This document shows positions 1 to 10,378 of a stretch of 64,000 nt of DNA, piece by piece. The DNA is from Xylophilus rhododendri. Lineage in GTDB: Bacteria; Pseudomonadota; Gammaproteobacteria; Burkholderiales; Burkholderiaceae_C. The notes under the pieces were generated by a model. That model made no database searches. It saw nothing but the letters and a program-made list of their open reading frames with translations, and was not told the DNA's origin. The first letter of the stretch is position 1; each line of letters begins with the position of its first letter. The position numbers and the translations under genes are program-made. The stretch is from NCBI RefSeq assembly GCF_009906855.1, contig NZ_CP047650.1, forward strand, positions 1,550,001 through 1,614,000. Direction: 5' to 3'.

Positions 1-1
1 C

Positions 2-670
2 AACTCCGCCCTGCTGGTCTCGCCCGCCCAGGTGGCCGCCACCTTCTGGGAGTTGATCGTCACCGGCCGGCTGTGGCTGGCGCTGCAGGCCAGCCTGGCG
101 CGCGAACTCACGGGCCTCACCATCGGCGTGGCCAGCGGCCTGGTGCTGGGTGCGCTGCTGGGCCTGTGGCCGCGTTTCTCGCGCATCGTCGGGCCCAGCT
201 TCAACACCTTCAAGCAGATCTCCCTCTTCGCCTGGATCCCGCTGATCTCGGTTTGGTTCGGCCTGGGCGACGTGGCCAAGGTGGTGTTCCTGTCGCTGGC
301 CGCGCTGGTGCCGGTGGTGGTCAACACCGCCGACGGCATCCGCAACACGCCGGCCAGCCTGCTGGAGGTGGCGCGGGTCTACGGCTACACCCGTGCCCAG
401 ACCATCCTGCAGGTCGTGCTGCCCGCCGCGGCGCCTTCGATCTTCACCGGCTTCTACCTGGCCCTGGTCTATTCCTGGCTCGCCACCATAGGCGCCGAAT
501 ACCTGCTGGTGGCAGGGCGCGGCGTGGGCAATCTGCTGATCGAGGGCAGCGAGCATTTCCAGATGGATCTCGTCATCGCCGGCATGGTCACCCTGGGCCT
601 GGTCGGCTGGGCCATGAACGCCCTGGCCCGCGCGGCCGAACGTGCACTGGCGCGCCGGCTCGGCCGCTGA
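2..670 (+). CDS. ABC transporter permease, SsuC/TauC type (5' end outside the window)
   Basis: Integral membrane subunit of an importer for sulfonates or similar small organic anions. The reading frame is open from base 2 with no start codon that fits, so the beginning lies upstream; 222 residues are visible. The translation has five or six hydrophobic segments and the cytoplasmic loop that contacts the ATPase (EVARVYGYTR...LPAAAPSIFTGF), which is the BPD_transp_1 EAA-loop pattern. The ATPase gene follows 24 bases downstream and a flavin monooxygenase after that, which is the order of ssu-type sulfonate operons. Substrate is inferred from context; nitrate/taurine-type permeases look similar. 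Confidence 0.9.
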   Translation, partial: NSALLVSPAQVAATFWELIVTGRLWLALQASLARELTGLTIGVASGLVLGALLGLWPRFSRIVGPSFNTFKQISLFAWIPLISVWFGLGDVAKVVFLSLAALVPVVVNTADGIRNTPASLLEVARVYGYTRAQTILQVVLPAAAPSIFTGFYLALVYSWLATIGAEYLLVAGRGVGNLLIEGSEHFQMDLVIAGMVTLGLVGWAMNALARAAERALARRLGR

Positions 671-694
671 AACCCCATTCCCGAAAGACTCGCC

Positions 695-1552
695 ATGAAC
701 ACCACCCTCACCCGCGACCTGCGGATCCACGTCGCCGCCAAGCGCTTCGACAGCAGCCAGTCGCAAGACGGCAGCCTGAAGGTGCTGGAAGACATCCACC
801 TCGACCTGCCGCCCGGCGAGTTCGTCAGCATCGTCGGCGCCAGCGGCTGCGGCAAGTCCACCCTGCTGCGCCTGGTGCTGGGGCTGGACACCGAATACGA
901 GGGCCGCATCGAACTCGAAGGCGAACGCATCACCGGCCCTGGCCTGGACCGCGGCATCGTGTTCCAGGACCACCGGCTCTTCCCCTGGCTGACGGTGGAG
1001 CAGAACATCGGCGTGGGCCTGCGCAACGCCGGCCTCTCGCCGGCCCGCAAGCGCGAGCTGGTGGCCGAGCATGTGGCCCTGGTCGGGCTGGAAGGCTTCG
1101 AGAAGTCCTTCCCGCATCAGATCTCCGGCGGCATGGCGCAGCGGGTGGCGATCGCCCGCGGCCTGGTCAACCGGCCGCGGCTGCTGCTGCTCGACGAGCC
1201 CTTCGGCGCGCTGGACGCACTCACCCGTGCCCGGCTGCAGGCCGAGCTGCAGCGCATCTGGCAGAAGGAGCGCATCACCATGCTGCTGGTCACCCACGAT
1301 GTGGAGGAAGCCGTGTTCCTGGGCGACCGGGTGGTGGTGATGCAGCCGCATCCGGGCCGCATCCGCAGGGTGGTGAAGGTGGACCTGCCGCACCCGCGCA
1401 ACCGCAGCGATCCGGCCTTCATCCGCATCCGCGACGACGTGCTGTCGGACTTCCTCGACCCGGCCGAACGCGGCCGAGACGAGGTGCGCCCGGCGCCGAT
1501 CCCCGAACCCTCTTTCGGCCAGCCCGGCTCGCGGCTGCGCTTCGCCTGGTGA
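695..1552 (+). CDS. ABC transporter ATP-binding protein, SsuB/TauB type
   Basis: ATPase that drives the upstream permease at the inner face of the membrane. All nucleotide-binding motifs are present: Walker A GASGCGKST at residues 48-56, Q-loop Gln91, signature ISGGMAQ at 143-149, Walker B LLLLDEP at 163-169 and switch His201. The 285-residue length is slightly above the usual 255-270 because of a C-terminal extension rich in Arg and Pro. ATG 695 follows the permease stop by 24 bases. The VFQDHRLFPWLTV segment is typical of the nitrate/sulfonate/taurine ATPase family. Which sulfonate is carried cannot be told. Confidence 0.93.
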   Translation: MNTTLTRDLRIHVAAKRFDSSQSQDGSLKVLEDIHLDLPPGEFVSIVGASGCGKSTLLRLVLGLDTEYEGRIELEGERITGPGLDRGIVFQDHRLFPWLTVEQNIGVGLRNAGLSPARKRELVAEHVALVGLEGFEKSFPHQISGGMAQRVAIARGLVNRPRLLLLDEPFGALDALTRARLQAELQRIWQKERITMLLVTHDVEEAVFLGDRVVVMQPHPGRIRRVVKVDLPHPRNRSDPAFIRIRDDVLSDFLDPAERGRDEVRPAPIPEPSFGQPGSRLRFAW

Positions 1553-1574
1553 ATCCCTTTTCCGGAGAGACGAC

Positions 1575-2936
1575 ATGACCCAGAGACAGATCAAGCTCGG
1601 CGCCTTCCTGATGCAGACCGGCCACCACATCGCCGCCTGGCGCCACCCCGAGGCGCAGGCCGATGCCGGGGTGAACTTCCGCCATTACGTGGAACTCGCC
1701 CGTAAGGCCGAGGCCGCGAAGTTCGACGCCATCTTCTTCGCCGACGGCGTGGCGGTGCGCAACAGCAACCCGGCCGCCCTGGCCCGTATCGCCCGCAGCG
1801 ACCAGTTCGAGCCGCTCACCCTGCTGTCGGCCCTGGCCGCGGTGACCGAGCGCATCGGCCTGATCGCCACCGTCTCCACCAGCTACCACGAGCCCTTCAA
1901 CGTGGCGCGCAAGTTCGCCTCGCTCGACCAGATCTCGGGCGGCCGGGCCGGCTGGAACCTGGTCACCTCGGCCACCACCGCCGAGGCGCAGAACTTCAAC
2001 CGCGAGCACCAGTTCGCCCATGCCGACCGCTACCGCCGCGCGGCCGAGTTCCACGACGTGGTCACCGGCCTGTGGGACAGCTGGGAGGACGATGCCTTCC
2101 CGCGCGACAAGGAAGCCGGCATCTACCTCGACACTTCCAAGCTGCATGCGATCGAGCACCGCGGCGCGCATTTCCAGGTGCGCGGGCCGCTCAACGTGGC
2201 GCGCTCGCCGCAGGGGCGGCCGGTGGTGGTGCAGGCCGGCGCGTCGGAGGACGGCCGCGACCTGGCGGCGCGCACGGCGGAAGTCATCTTCGTGGCGCAC
2301 CAGACCTTCGAGGAGGCCCAGGCGTTCTACGGCGACATCAAGGCCCGCGCCGCGCAGTACGGCCGGCATCCGGATGCCGTCAAGGTGATGCCGGGCATCT
2401 TTCCCGTGGTCGGCCGCACCCAGGCCGAGGCCCAGGAGAAGTTCGAGCGGCTGCAGTCGCTGATCGACCCGCTGGTGGGGGTTTCGCTGCTGTCGGGCAT
2501 CACCGGCGGCTTCGATCTTTCCGGCTACGACGTGGACGGCCCGCTGCCCGAGCTGCCGCCCACCGAAGGCCCGCAGAGCCGGCAGCGCCTGCTGCTGGAC
2601 CTGGCGCGGCGCGACGGGCTGACCATCCGCCAGCTCTATCTGCGCATCGCCGGCGCGCGCGGCCACCAGCAGGTGGTGGGCACGCCGGGCAGCATCGCCG
2701 ACCAGCTGCAGCAGTGGTTCGAGGAAGGCGGTGCGGATGGCTTCAACATCATGAGCCCCTGGTTTCCCGGCGGGCTGGACGATTTCATCGGGCTGGTGCT
2801 GCCCGAGCTGCGGCGGCGCGGGCTGTTCCGCACCGAGTACCAGGGCAGCACCCTGCGCGAGCACCTGGGGCTGGCGCGGCCGGAGCACCCGGCGGTGCTG
2901 GCGCGGCGTGCGGCCGCGGCGCCGCGGGCGGCTTGA
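1575..2936 (+). CDS. FMN-dependent monooxygenase, NtaA/SnaA/DszA group (luciferase-like)
   Basis: Reduced-flavin-dependent oxygenase of 453 residues in the bacterial luciferase-like fold. The start MTQRQIKLGAFLMQTGHH, the segment FDAIFFADG near residue 55 and SGGRAGWNLVTS near 120 are hallmarks of the nitrilotriacetate monooxygenase component A/DszA branch rather than of classical SsuD. Such enzymes oxidise C-S or C-N bonds using FMNH2 from a separate reductase; no reductase is encoded in view. A GGAGAG ribosome site lies ten bases before ATG 1575. Its place directly behind an SsuCB-type transporter and before an SsuF-like gene points to organosulfur use. The exact substrate is open. Confidence 0.9.
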   Translation: MTQRQIKLGAFLMQTGHHIAAWRHPEAQADAGVNFRHYVELARKAEAAKFDAIFFADGVAVRNSNPAALARIARSDQFEPLTLLSALAAVTERIGLIATVSTSYHEPFNVARKFASLDQISGGRAGWNLVTSATTAEAQNFNREHQFAHADRYRRAAEFHDVVTGLWDSWEDDAFPRDKEAGIYLDTSKLHAIEHRGAHFQVRGPLNVARSPQGRPVVVQAGASEDGRDLAARTAEVIFVAHQTFEEAQAFYGDIKARAAQYGRHPDAVKVMPGIFPVVGRTQAEAQEKFERLQSLIDPLVGVSLLSGITGGFDLSGYDVDGPLPELPPTEGPQSRQRLLLDLARRDGLTIRQLYLRIAGARGHQQVVGTPGSIADQLQQWFEEGGADGFNIMSPWFPGGLDDFIGLVLPELRRRGLFRTEYQGSTLREHLGLARPEHPAVLARRAAAAPRAA

Positions 2937-2976
2937 ACCTCTTTTTTCCCCCACCGCTTTTTTTGGAGCAGCAGAC

Positions 2977-3192
2977 ATGAGCATTCAGGCCATCAACGTA
3001 CGCAATCAGTTCAAGGGCAAGGTTCGCGAGATCATCCGCGGCGATGTCGTTTCCGAGGTGGATGTGGAGACGCCCTGGGGGATCGTGACATCGGTCATCA
3101 CGACCCGGTCGGTCGATGACCTGGGACTGGACATCGGCTCGGAGGTGGTTGCGCTGGTCAAGTCCACCGAGGTGTCTATCGCCAAGCTCTGA
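2977..3192 (+). CDS. ssuF: TOBE-domain molybdopterin-binding-like protein, SsuF type
   Basis: Small cytoplasmic protein of 71 residues consisting of one TOBE (Mop) domain: an N-terminal NQFKGKVREI strand, then the IGSEVVALVKSTEVSIAKL end that closes the OB-like barrel. Mop-type domains bind molybdate or oxyanions. In pseudomonad ssu operons a protein of this size and type, SsuF, is the last gene and supports growth on sulfonates; the same final position is seen here. ATG 2977 was chosen because TTGGAG at 2964-2969 sits at good distance and the family begins MSIQAINVRNQ. The molecular role of SsuF is poorly defined even in studied species. Confidence 0.85.
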   Translation: MSIQAINVRNQFKGKVREIIRGDVVSEVDVETPWGIVTSVITTRSVDDLGLDIGSEVVALVKSTEVSIAKL

Positions 3193-3279
3193 ATTTAATT
3201 TTCTGCGGGGGCGGTTCTCCTGGCGGAGGGCGGAGCTGGGGCTGCGCGCCCCAGACCGCGCTCACTTTCTTTGCTTCGC

Positions 3280-4027
3280 TGTTTAGACCGGGGACATGGG
3301 AAACACCTGTGCGGGGACATAGCAAACACCTCGGCTCAATTTGCGCGCGGGCAGCCCGTAGCGCTCGAAGACTGCCTGGAGCTGGCTCTGCACCGTGGCG
3401 CTGTCGGTCCTGGCGCAGGCGGCCGCGGCCAGGTTGAAGCGCGAGTGGTCGTCGAGCAAGGTCAGCGGGTTGCAGCGCCCGGCAGCGGTCTCGAAGTGGC
3501 CCTTGAAGTCGAGCTGCCACAGCGCGTTGGGATGCTCGTGCTCGAAGCGCTGCCAGGGCTGGCTGGCAGCGCTGGACTCTGCGGGAATCAGGCCGTTGCG
3601 TCGCAGGATGTCGGTGACGGTGCTGGTGGCGGGCACCTCGCGGTGGCCGAGGTCCAGCAGCCTGCGGCAGATCTTGCGCGCGCCCCAGGCAGGATGCTCG
3701 CGCCGCATCGCCAGGACGGCCGACTACATGTCCGCGGGCGTCTGCAGCGGGCTGTGTACGGGGCGCCTGGAGCGCTCCACGAAGGCCGCTTGACCTTCCA
3801 CTGCAAAACGCTTGAGCAGCGCATAGCCCGCCTTGGGCGTGATGTTGAAGCGCCGGCACAACTCGCGCCGATTAGCCCCTTCCTGCAGGGCCAGCTCCAC
3901 GAACTCTTGCTTGGTGCTCATGAGGTCTCTCGGTTGCCAGGGCATGGGCTTCTCCTCGGCTTGACTGCCGCACAGAAGTGTTTCCCATGTCCCCGCACAC
4001 CCGTTTCCCATGTCCCCGGTCTGAACA
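3280..4027 (-). mobile_element. IS481-family element, internally deleted, 748 bp
   Basis: Both ends read TGTT(T/C)AGACCGGGGACATG inward, and a second GGGGACAT(G/A) copy follows about 14 bases inside each end, the subterminal repeat pattern of this family. The element is flanked by a perfect 6-bp target duplication CTTCGC at 3274-3279 and 4028-4033. It is shorter than the usual 1.0-1.2 kb because the 3' part of the transposase gene is missing. The ends are intact, so an active relative could still move it. Confidence 0.9.
3283..3945 (-). pseudogene. IS481-family transposase remnant with in-frame stop and lost C-terminus
   Basis: The frame begins MPWQPRDLMSTKQEF at 3945, with the IS481 N-terminal helix-turn-helix, and is broken by an amber codon at 3724-3726 between TPAD-M and SAVLAMRREHPAWG; both halves are in the same frame, so one substitution explains it. 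Downstream the integrase core keeps the first catalytic Asp (WQLDFKGHFE), but the match ends at FERYGLPARK and runs directly into the terminal repeat, so the second Asp and the Glu are gone. About 220 residues remain of roughly 350. It cannot encode active transposase. Confidence 0.9.
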
Positions 4028-4197
4028 CTTCGCCAAAGAAAGTAAGCAAAGAAAGGCGACCCGACACCCGAGGCCCTTCGGGCACCGCTGCGGTACTCGC
4101 AAAGGCGGGGTCCACGACAACTCGCTTCGCTCAAACAGGTCGTGGCCCTGATCCGCCTTTGCTTGTCCTGGTCAAATTTCCAAAGACAAGTCGATAG

Positions 4198-5420
<1,223 letters not shown>

Positions 5421-5428
5421 CCAGGACA

Positions 5429-5875
5429 GCTCCGTTCCTCGCTCTCGGGCTCACGGGACCCGGAAGCGGGAGCGGGGACAGCGGCTGCTTCGCAGCGCAA
5501 CGGGCCGTCGCTGCGCTCGGCCTCCGATTGAATAACCCGCCCCTTGTCATCGGCCGCATTTCAGTGGAGGCCGAGCGAAGCGACGGCCCGTTGCCCTGCG
5601 AAGCAGTGGCTGTCCCCGCTCCCGGGTCCCGTCTGCGGGTGAGCGAGGAGCGCAGCAAAAGCGGGTCAGGGCCACGACCTGTTTGAGCGAAGCGAGTTGT
5701 CGTGGACCCCGCTTTTGCGAGCACCGCAGCGTGCCCCCTCCGCAGGAGGGGGACTCCCGCAGCCGGGTCGCCTTTCTTTGCTTACTTTCTTTGGCGAAGC
5801 AAAGAAAGTGAGCGCGGTCTGGGGCGCGCAGCCCCAGCTCCGCCCTCCGCAGGAGAACAGAAAAAAAAGCAAAGC
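5429..5875. other. 447-bp stretch without a gene: remainder of the large inverted repeat
   Basis: This holds the inner end of the left arm (5432-5525), the 40-base centre and the entire right arm (5566-5858). The intact copy of the CTTTCTTTG hairpin is at 5784-5809. Short open frames here show no homology-like composition and overlap the repeat, so none is called. Confidence 0.8.
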
Positions 5876-8800
5876 CTACCCAGTAGCAAGGCAACAAAGA
5901 GCCCGAGCCTCAGCAACCCAGTGCGGCGAATGCCACCACGCCTCCCCAACCGCCAGCGGCACAGCAGCCACAGCAGGCACAGCCCCCGCAACGGCAGCAG
6001 TCTTCAATCCAGCAGGAAACGGCGCCAGCAAATCCTCCAAAGAGTGGTCAACCCCACCCACCATCACCCGCCGCACCTTCGCCGCACAGCCGATATCGGC
6101 AAGAGGATCCCCCTCGACACAGACCAAGTCAGCCAACTGCCCGACAAGCAAGGTCCCCAGGTCGTGCCCCAGCACACGCCCCGCGTTGGCAGTGGCAGTC
6201 CGCAGCGCATCCACAGCCGGCATCCCATGCCGCACCATGGCCCGCAGATTGAGATGCAGGCTCAGGCCCGCAGCCACGATCGGATAGTCGCTCCCGCACA
6301 CCACCGTCACCCCCGCAGCCTGCTGCGCCCGCAGGGTCGCCACCTGGTTGGCCACCATGCGCACCGGCCGGCTGGGCCCGCCCCGCGCAGCGCGCTCAAG
6401 AGGCGCCCGCTCCGCATCCGGAAACAGCCGCTGCACGCGCACATCCTCAAGCACCTCCTCGGGATGGTCGCCCAACAGCCCCTCCAGCCCGAAGATCGTC
6501 GGCGTACGAAAACTCCGGCTAGCCCCCGCGATGGCGACCACATCCTGGTACCCCACCCCCAACATGCTCCCGGTGCGGGAATAGCCGAAGCGGCTGGTGC
6601 CGCCCATGTGCTCATGCCCCGGCGCCCCGAAGGCCACCGCCGGGAACAGGTAGTGCGAGGTGATCGGAATGCCCAGCCGCTCGGCCATGCGCACCGCCCG
6701 CTCCTGCAGGTCGGCCGGCAGCCGCACATAGGTCTTGAGCAGGTCGTAGTCCAGCGCCCGCGCCCGCTCGAACTCGCGCAGCAGCTGCGAGGCATGGCGG
6801 ATCGGATGCATGCCGTCGTAGAACACACGCGAGCCGTCCAGCGCCTCGCCGGTGCCGAAATGCCGCGGCCCCACGCGCCAGCCGGCATCCACCGACTCCT
6901 TGTTCTCCAGCGCCAGGTAGGCGTTGTCCGCCAGCCCGCGGGTGGAGGTGATGCCGTAGGCCAGGAAGATCGCCGGATCGCGCGAGGCCAGCTGGTTGCC
7001 CATCTCGCGGTGGGTGTGCATGTCGATCAGGCCGGGCATCACCGTCTGGCTGCTGGCATCGACCCAGCGCACGCCCGGGCGGTGCGCGCGGTGCGGCTCG
7101 ATGGCGGCGATGCGGTGGCTGCGGATGACGATGTCCACGTCCTCGCGCAGCGTGTCGGCCACGCCGTCCCAGAAGCGGCCGGCATGGACCACGGTGGTGC
7201 CGGCGGGGCGGGCCACGGACCAGCGCAGGTGGAAGGGGATGTCCTGTCCTTGCGGCAGGGCCGGGCCGTCGAGTTCGCGCAGCCGCAGCCGGCCGTTGCT
7301 CAGGTAGAGCAGTCGCCGACCGTCGGCGCTGAGGCTCAGGGCATCGGCCGTGTCCTCGCCCAGCGCCTCGGGCGCGCCCTGCAGGCTGCCGTCCGCGCCG
7401 ATCGGCGAGCGCCACAGCGTGCCGCCGAGGGTGTAGATGAAATGCTTGCCATCGGGCGACCACAACGGCCCGTTGACGTTGCGCACGTCCAGCGACACCC
7501 CCGGCAGCGGCACCTGGTAACGCATGCGCCCGCTGGCCAGGTGCACCGTGAGGATGGCATTGACCGCCTCGCGGTAGCGCGCCGAATACGGCCGCACGCC
7601 GGCCAGCGACAGGTATTCGCCATCGGGCGACCAGCTGGAGCGGCCCGACCAGGCGGTCTGCCGCGCCACCTTCCGGATCGCGCCGCTGGCGGGGTCGACC
7701 AGGCAGAGCCAGCCATCCTCGCTGGCGCAGACGATGCGGCTGCCGTCGGGCGACCAGGCGGCCTGCTTGAGCGGCCGGTCGGAGTCGGTGAGCTGGCGTG
7801 CGTCGCCGGTCCGCAGCTCATGCACCCAGAGCTGCAGCATGCCGCTGCGGTCGCAGGCATAGAGCAGGCGCTGGCCATCGGGTGACCAGCAGGGGCCGAT
7901 CTTGGCGGCCCGGTCGTGGGTGAGCTGGCGCGGCTCGGGCTGGCCCAGCGTCAGCAGCCAGAGCTGGCCGAGCGCACCGAAGGCCACCCGGCCGCCCTCC
8001 GGCGACAGGCTGGGAAAGGCGATGCCCTTGACCGGGCGCGGTGCGCGGCTGTCGAAGTCGCGGCGGCGCCGCAGCGGCGGCCGGTGGGCAGTGACACGCA
8101 CCGTGGCGCTGAAAGGGATGCGGCCGGGCACGGTGGATGCCGCGCCGATGCGGCGGCGGCGGATCTCGCCATCGGCGGTGTAGAGCAGCTCGTCGGCCGA
8201 CAGCCACACCGCCGGCACCGGGAACACATCCTCCGCATCGTCGCTGGCCGGCTGGCCGTCGACGATCAGGCGGCAGGCGGTGACGTCGCGCGGCGTGCCG
8301 ATCACCTGCCGGCAGCTGATGCGCCGGCCATCGGCCGACCAGGCCGGCGCGCTGGCGCCGGGCCCGGCGAACTCCACACGCGGCGCGCCCACATCGGCCG
8401 GCACCGACAGGATGCGGCCGCTGCTCGAGAAGGCCACACGCGAGCCGTCCGGCGACCAGGCCGGCTCGCCGTCCTCGCCCTCGGTGTCGGCGATGCGGCG
8501 CACCTGGCCGGTGGCCAGCGCATAGGCATAGAGGGCGTAGTGCCCGCCGCGGTCGCTGGCGAAGGCGATCTCGCGGCCATCGGGCGACCAGGCGGGCTCG
8601 CGGCAATCGAACTCGCCGCGGGTCAGCTGGGTCAGGCCGCTGCCGTCGGGCGCGATGGCCCACAAATGGAAATTGCCGTCGCGGTAGGACTGGAAGACGA
8701 TGCGGCCGCCGTCCGGCGACCAGTGCGGCCGGGCCATGTCGTGCAGGTAGCCGGTGAGGCGGCGGGCGCTGCCGCCTTCGGCCGGCATGGTCCAGAGGAT

Positions 8801-9070
8801 GCCCTGCAGGTCCATCGCGATCTGCCGGCGGTCGGGCGACAGGGCGATGGCGAGGTTGGTGCCTTGGGTCAGCTCGACCGGGGTGTCGCCCCACTCCTGC
8901 TGCTCGGCCATGGCGGCGGCGGAGGTGGCGGCCTGCGGCTGCAGCACCCAGGGATCCATCGCGGCAGCCGCGGCCACGGCGGCGGTGAGGGACATGAAGC
9001 CGCGCCGGCTGGTGGCACGGCCGGGGCGGGAGTCGCGGGCATCGCCGCATTGGAGACAGTACAGGGACAC
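5876..9070 (-). CDS. exported TolB-type beta-propeller/amidohydrolase fusion enzyme
   Basis: Protein of 1064 residues with a twin-arginine signal (SRRGFMSLTAAVAAAAA, about residues 21-37), so it is probably folded in the cytoplasm and exported. The first two thirds are WD40-like PD40 repeats with at least eight WSPDG/LSPDG motifs (for example HWSPDGGRIVFQS, AWSPDGREIAFAS). The C-terminal part is an amidohydrolase-superfamily domain: VMPGLIDMHTH with the HxH metal pair near residue 685, SHYLFP and VVCGSDYPIV with the late Asp. Such propeller-amidohydrolases of 1050-1100 residues occur in many proteobacteria and are thought to act on peptides or prolidase-like substrates; the substrate is not known. 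The stop lies 18 bases from the large repeat. Confidence 0.88.
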   Translation of the reverse strand: MSLYCLQCGDARDSRPGRATSRRGFMSLTAAVAAAAAMDPWVLQPQAATSAAAMAEQQEWGDTPVELTQGTNLAIALSPDRRQIAMDLQGILWTMPAEGGSARRLTGYLHDMARPHWSPDGGRIVFQSYRDGNFHLWAIAPDGSGLTQLTRGEFDCREPAWSPDGREIAFASDRGGHYALYAYALATGQVRRIADTEGEDGEPAWSPDGSRVAFSSSGRILSVPADVGAPRVEFAGPGASAPAWSADGRRISCRQVIGTPRDVTACRLIVDGQPASDDAEDVFPVPAVWLSADELLYTADGEIRRRRIGAASTVPGRIPFSATVRVTAHRPPLRRRRDFDSRAPRPVKGIAFPSLSPEGGRVAFGALGQLWLLTLGQPEPRQLTHDRAAKIGPCWSPDGQRLLYACDRSGMLQLWVHELRTGDARQLTDSDRPLKQAAWSPDGSRIVCASEDGWLCLVDPASGAIRKVARQTAWSGRSSWSPDGEYLSLAGVRPYSARYREAVNAILTVHLASGRMRYQVPLPGVSLDVRNVNGPLWSPDGKHFIYTLGGTLWRSPIGADGSLQGAPEALGEDTADALSLSADGRRLLYLSNGRLRLRELDGPALPQGQDIPFHLRWSVARPAGTTVVHAGRFWDGVADTLREDVDIVIRSHRIAAIEPHRAHRPGVRWVDASSQTVMPGLIDMHTHREMGNQLASRDPAIFLAYGITSTRGLADNAYLALENKESVDAGWRVGPRHFGTGEALDGSRVFYDGMHPIRHASQLLREFERARALDYDLLKTYVRLPADLQERAVRMAERLGIPITSHYLFPAVAFGAPGHEHMGGTSRFGYSRTGSMLGVGYQDVVAIAGASRSFRTPTIFGLEGLLGDHPEEVLEDVRVQRLFPDAERAPLERAARGGPSRPVRMVANQVATLRAQQAAGVTVVCGSDYPIVAAGLSLHLNLRAMVRHGMPAVDALRTATANAGRVLGHDLGTLLVGQLADLVCVEGDPLADIGCAAKVRRVMVGGVDHSLEDLLAPFPAGLKTAAVAGAVPAVAAVPLAVGEAWWHSPHWVAEARALCCLATG

Positions 9071-9139
9071 GGCGGATGGGGCGATGAGGGCGATGAAACC
9101 GGGACACCCATGCTAGGTACCGGCCGCCCGCGCCGTGTC

Positions 9140-9172
9140 GCCTTTTGCGCAGGGCGGCGCTGCGCAAAAGGC
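9140..9172 (-). terminator. hairpin after the LysR gene
   Basis: GCCTTTTGCGCA pairs perfectly with TGCGCAAAAGGC (12-bp stem, 9-base loop) 20 bases after the LysR stop at 9193. There is no T-tract outside the stem, so it may be a weak terminator or a structure protecting the 3' end. Confidence 0.5.
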
Positions 9173-9192
9173 CACGCGCCCTTGTCCGTCCG

Positions 9193-10188
9193 TCAGTCCT
9201 CCAGCTCGTCGGCGATGTCGTGCTCCATCACCGCGACGGGCGCCGGCTGCGGCGCGGCGATGGCCGCCTCCATCGGCAGCGAACGCATGTCGTCGAGCTT
9301 GCGCGCCAGCTGCTCGGCGAAACGCGCGGCCGGCAGCGGCAGGGTGCGGCCCTTCAGCTGGCCCAGCACCAGCGGGCCGTGGGCGCCGTCGGCCTCGTCG
9401 ATGGGGCGCACCGCCAGCTGCGGATCGGCCCGCCAGTGCGAGGCGCCTATGTCCACCTGGAAGGTGATGATCTCGGTGCCCTTGACCATGTCGGCCAGCA
9501 GGTCGAAGGAGTTGGACTCCATCACCGGATTGGGCTGCATCGAGGAGCTGCGCGCCAGCACCTGGTCGATCAGGGCGCGGCCGGAGTAGCTGGGGTCGGG
9601 CAGCGCCAGGTCGTACATCACGCATTCGCGCACCCGCAGCTTGGGTTTGGCGGCCAGCGGATGGTCGTGCGCCATCACCGCCACCATGCCCTGGCCGATG
9701 GACATGATGGGCTGCAGCTCGGCCGACTGCTGGGGGCGGAACACCAGGATCAGGTCGGCCTCGTAGGCCATCAGGTGGCGCATGGCGGTGGCGTGGTCGC
9801 ACAGGTTCACGGTGAGCTTGAGCAGCGGGTACTTCTGCCGGAACGCGTTCATCTCGTCCTTCAGGAAACCGCGCGCCACCGCCTGGCTGACCGAGATGCG
9901 GATCTCGCCGCGCCGCAGGCCGGCCAGGGCCTCGATCTGCGAATAGACGCGGCGCAGGTCGGCGTTCTGGTTCTTCACCCAGCCGATGAAGATCTCGCCG
10001 GCGGCGGTGAGCTGCACGCCCGAGGAGTTGCGCTCGAACAGGGCCGAGCCCAGGTCGGCCTCCACGTCCTGGATGCGCCGCAGCAGGGCCGAGGGCGTGA
10101 CATGCAGGCGCTCGGCCGCCTGGCGCACCGAACCCACACGCGCCACCTCTTCCAGATAGCGCAGGACGCGCATGTTTCGCAAAGCCAC
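9193..10188 (-). CDS. LysR-family regulator, module 1
   Basis: Transcription factor of 331 residues, longer than the usual 300 because of a C-terminal extension ending in an acidic DELED tail. The N-terminal winged helix-turn-helix is clear (LRYLEEVARVGSVRQAAERLHVTPSALLRRIQDVEADLG, residues 9-47), followed by a LysR substrate-binding domain. It is divergent from the SDR gene at 10379 across 190 bases, the usual position for a LysR regulator that controls its neighbour. Its sequence resembles the LysR at 12612-13505 throughout, including ESNSFDLLADMVKGTEIITFQ versus ESNSFEFLRACLHHDDTLSFQ, so the two are paralogues. The inducer is unknown. Confidence 0.92.
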   Translation of the reverse strand: MALRNMRVLRYLEEVARVGSVRQAAERLHVTPSALLRRIQDVEADLGSALFERNSSGVQLTAAGEIFIGWVKNQNADLRRVYSQIEALAGLRRGEIRISVSQAVARGFLKDEMNAFRQKYPLLKLTVNLCDHATAMRHLMAYEADLILVFRPQQSAELQPIMSIGQGMVAVMAHDHPLAAKPKLRVRECVMYDLALPDPSYSGRALIDQVLARSSSMQPNPVMESNSFDLLADMVKGTEIITFQVDIGASHWRADPQLAVRPIDEADGAHGPLVLGQLKGRTLPLPAARFAEQLARKLDDMRSLPMEAAIAAPQPAPVAVMEHDIADELED

Positions 10189-10378
10189 GACACCACTCCT
10201 CGGACCGATAAGTCAACACAGCCACACGAATTCGGCACCTCCCGCTCCCCGGCCATCCACTAACGTGGAGCCGCGGGGACAGGGCCTGTTCCATGCGGGG
10301 ATGGACACCATCCAAGCAAGCACGATGCCAATGGCCCCGCACGCACGAGTCGCTTTACTGTCTGGAAAACATCGATCT

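Noticed and set aside
3271..4197. Plus-strand open frame across the IS481-type element
   Set aside because: It is antisense to the transposase remnant and extends through both terminal repeats; no protein features.
5702..7885. Open frame of over 700 codons on the plus strand opposite the propeller-amidohydrolase gene
   Set aside because: It is rich in His, Arg and Pro with no recognisable domain and lies antisense to a clear enzyme; long antisense frames are a by-product of high GC third positions.
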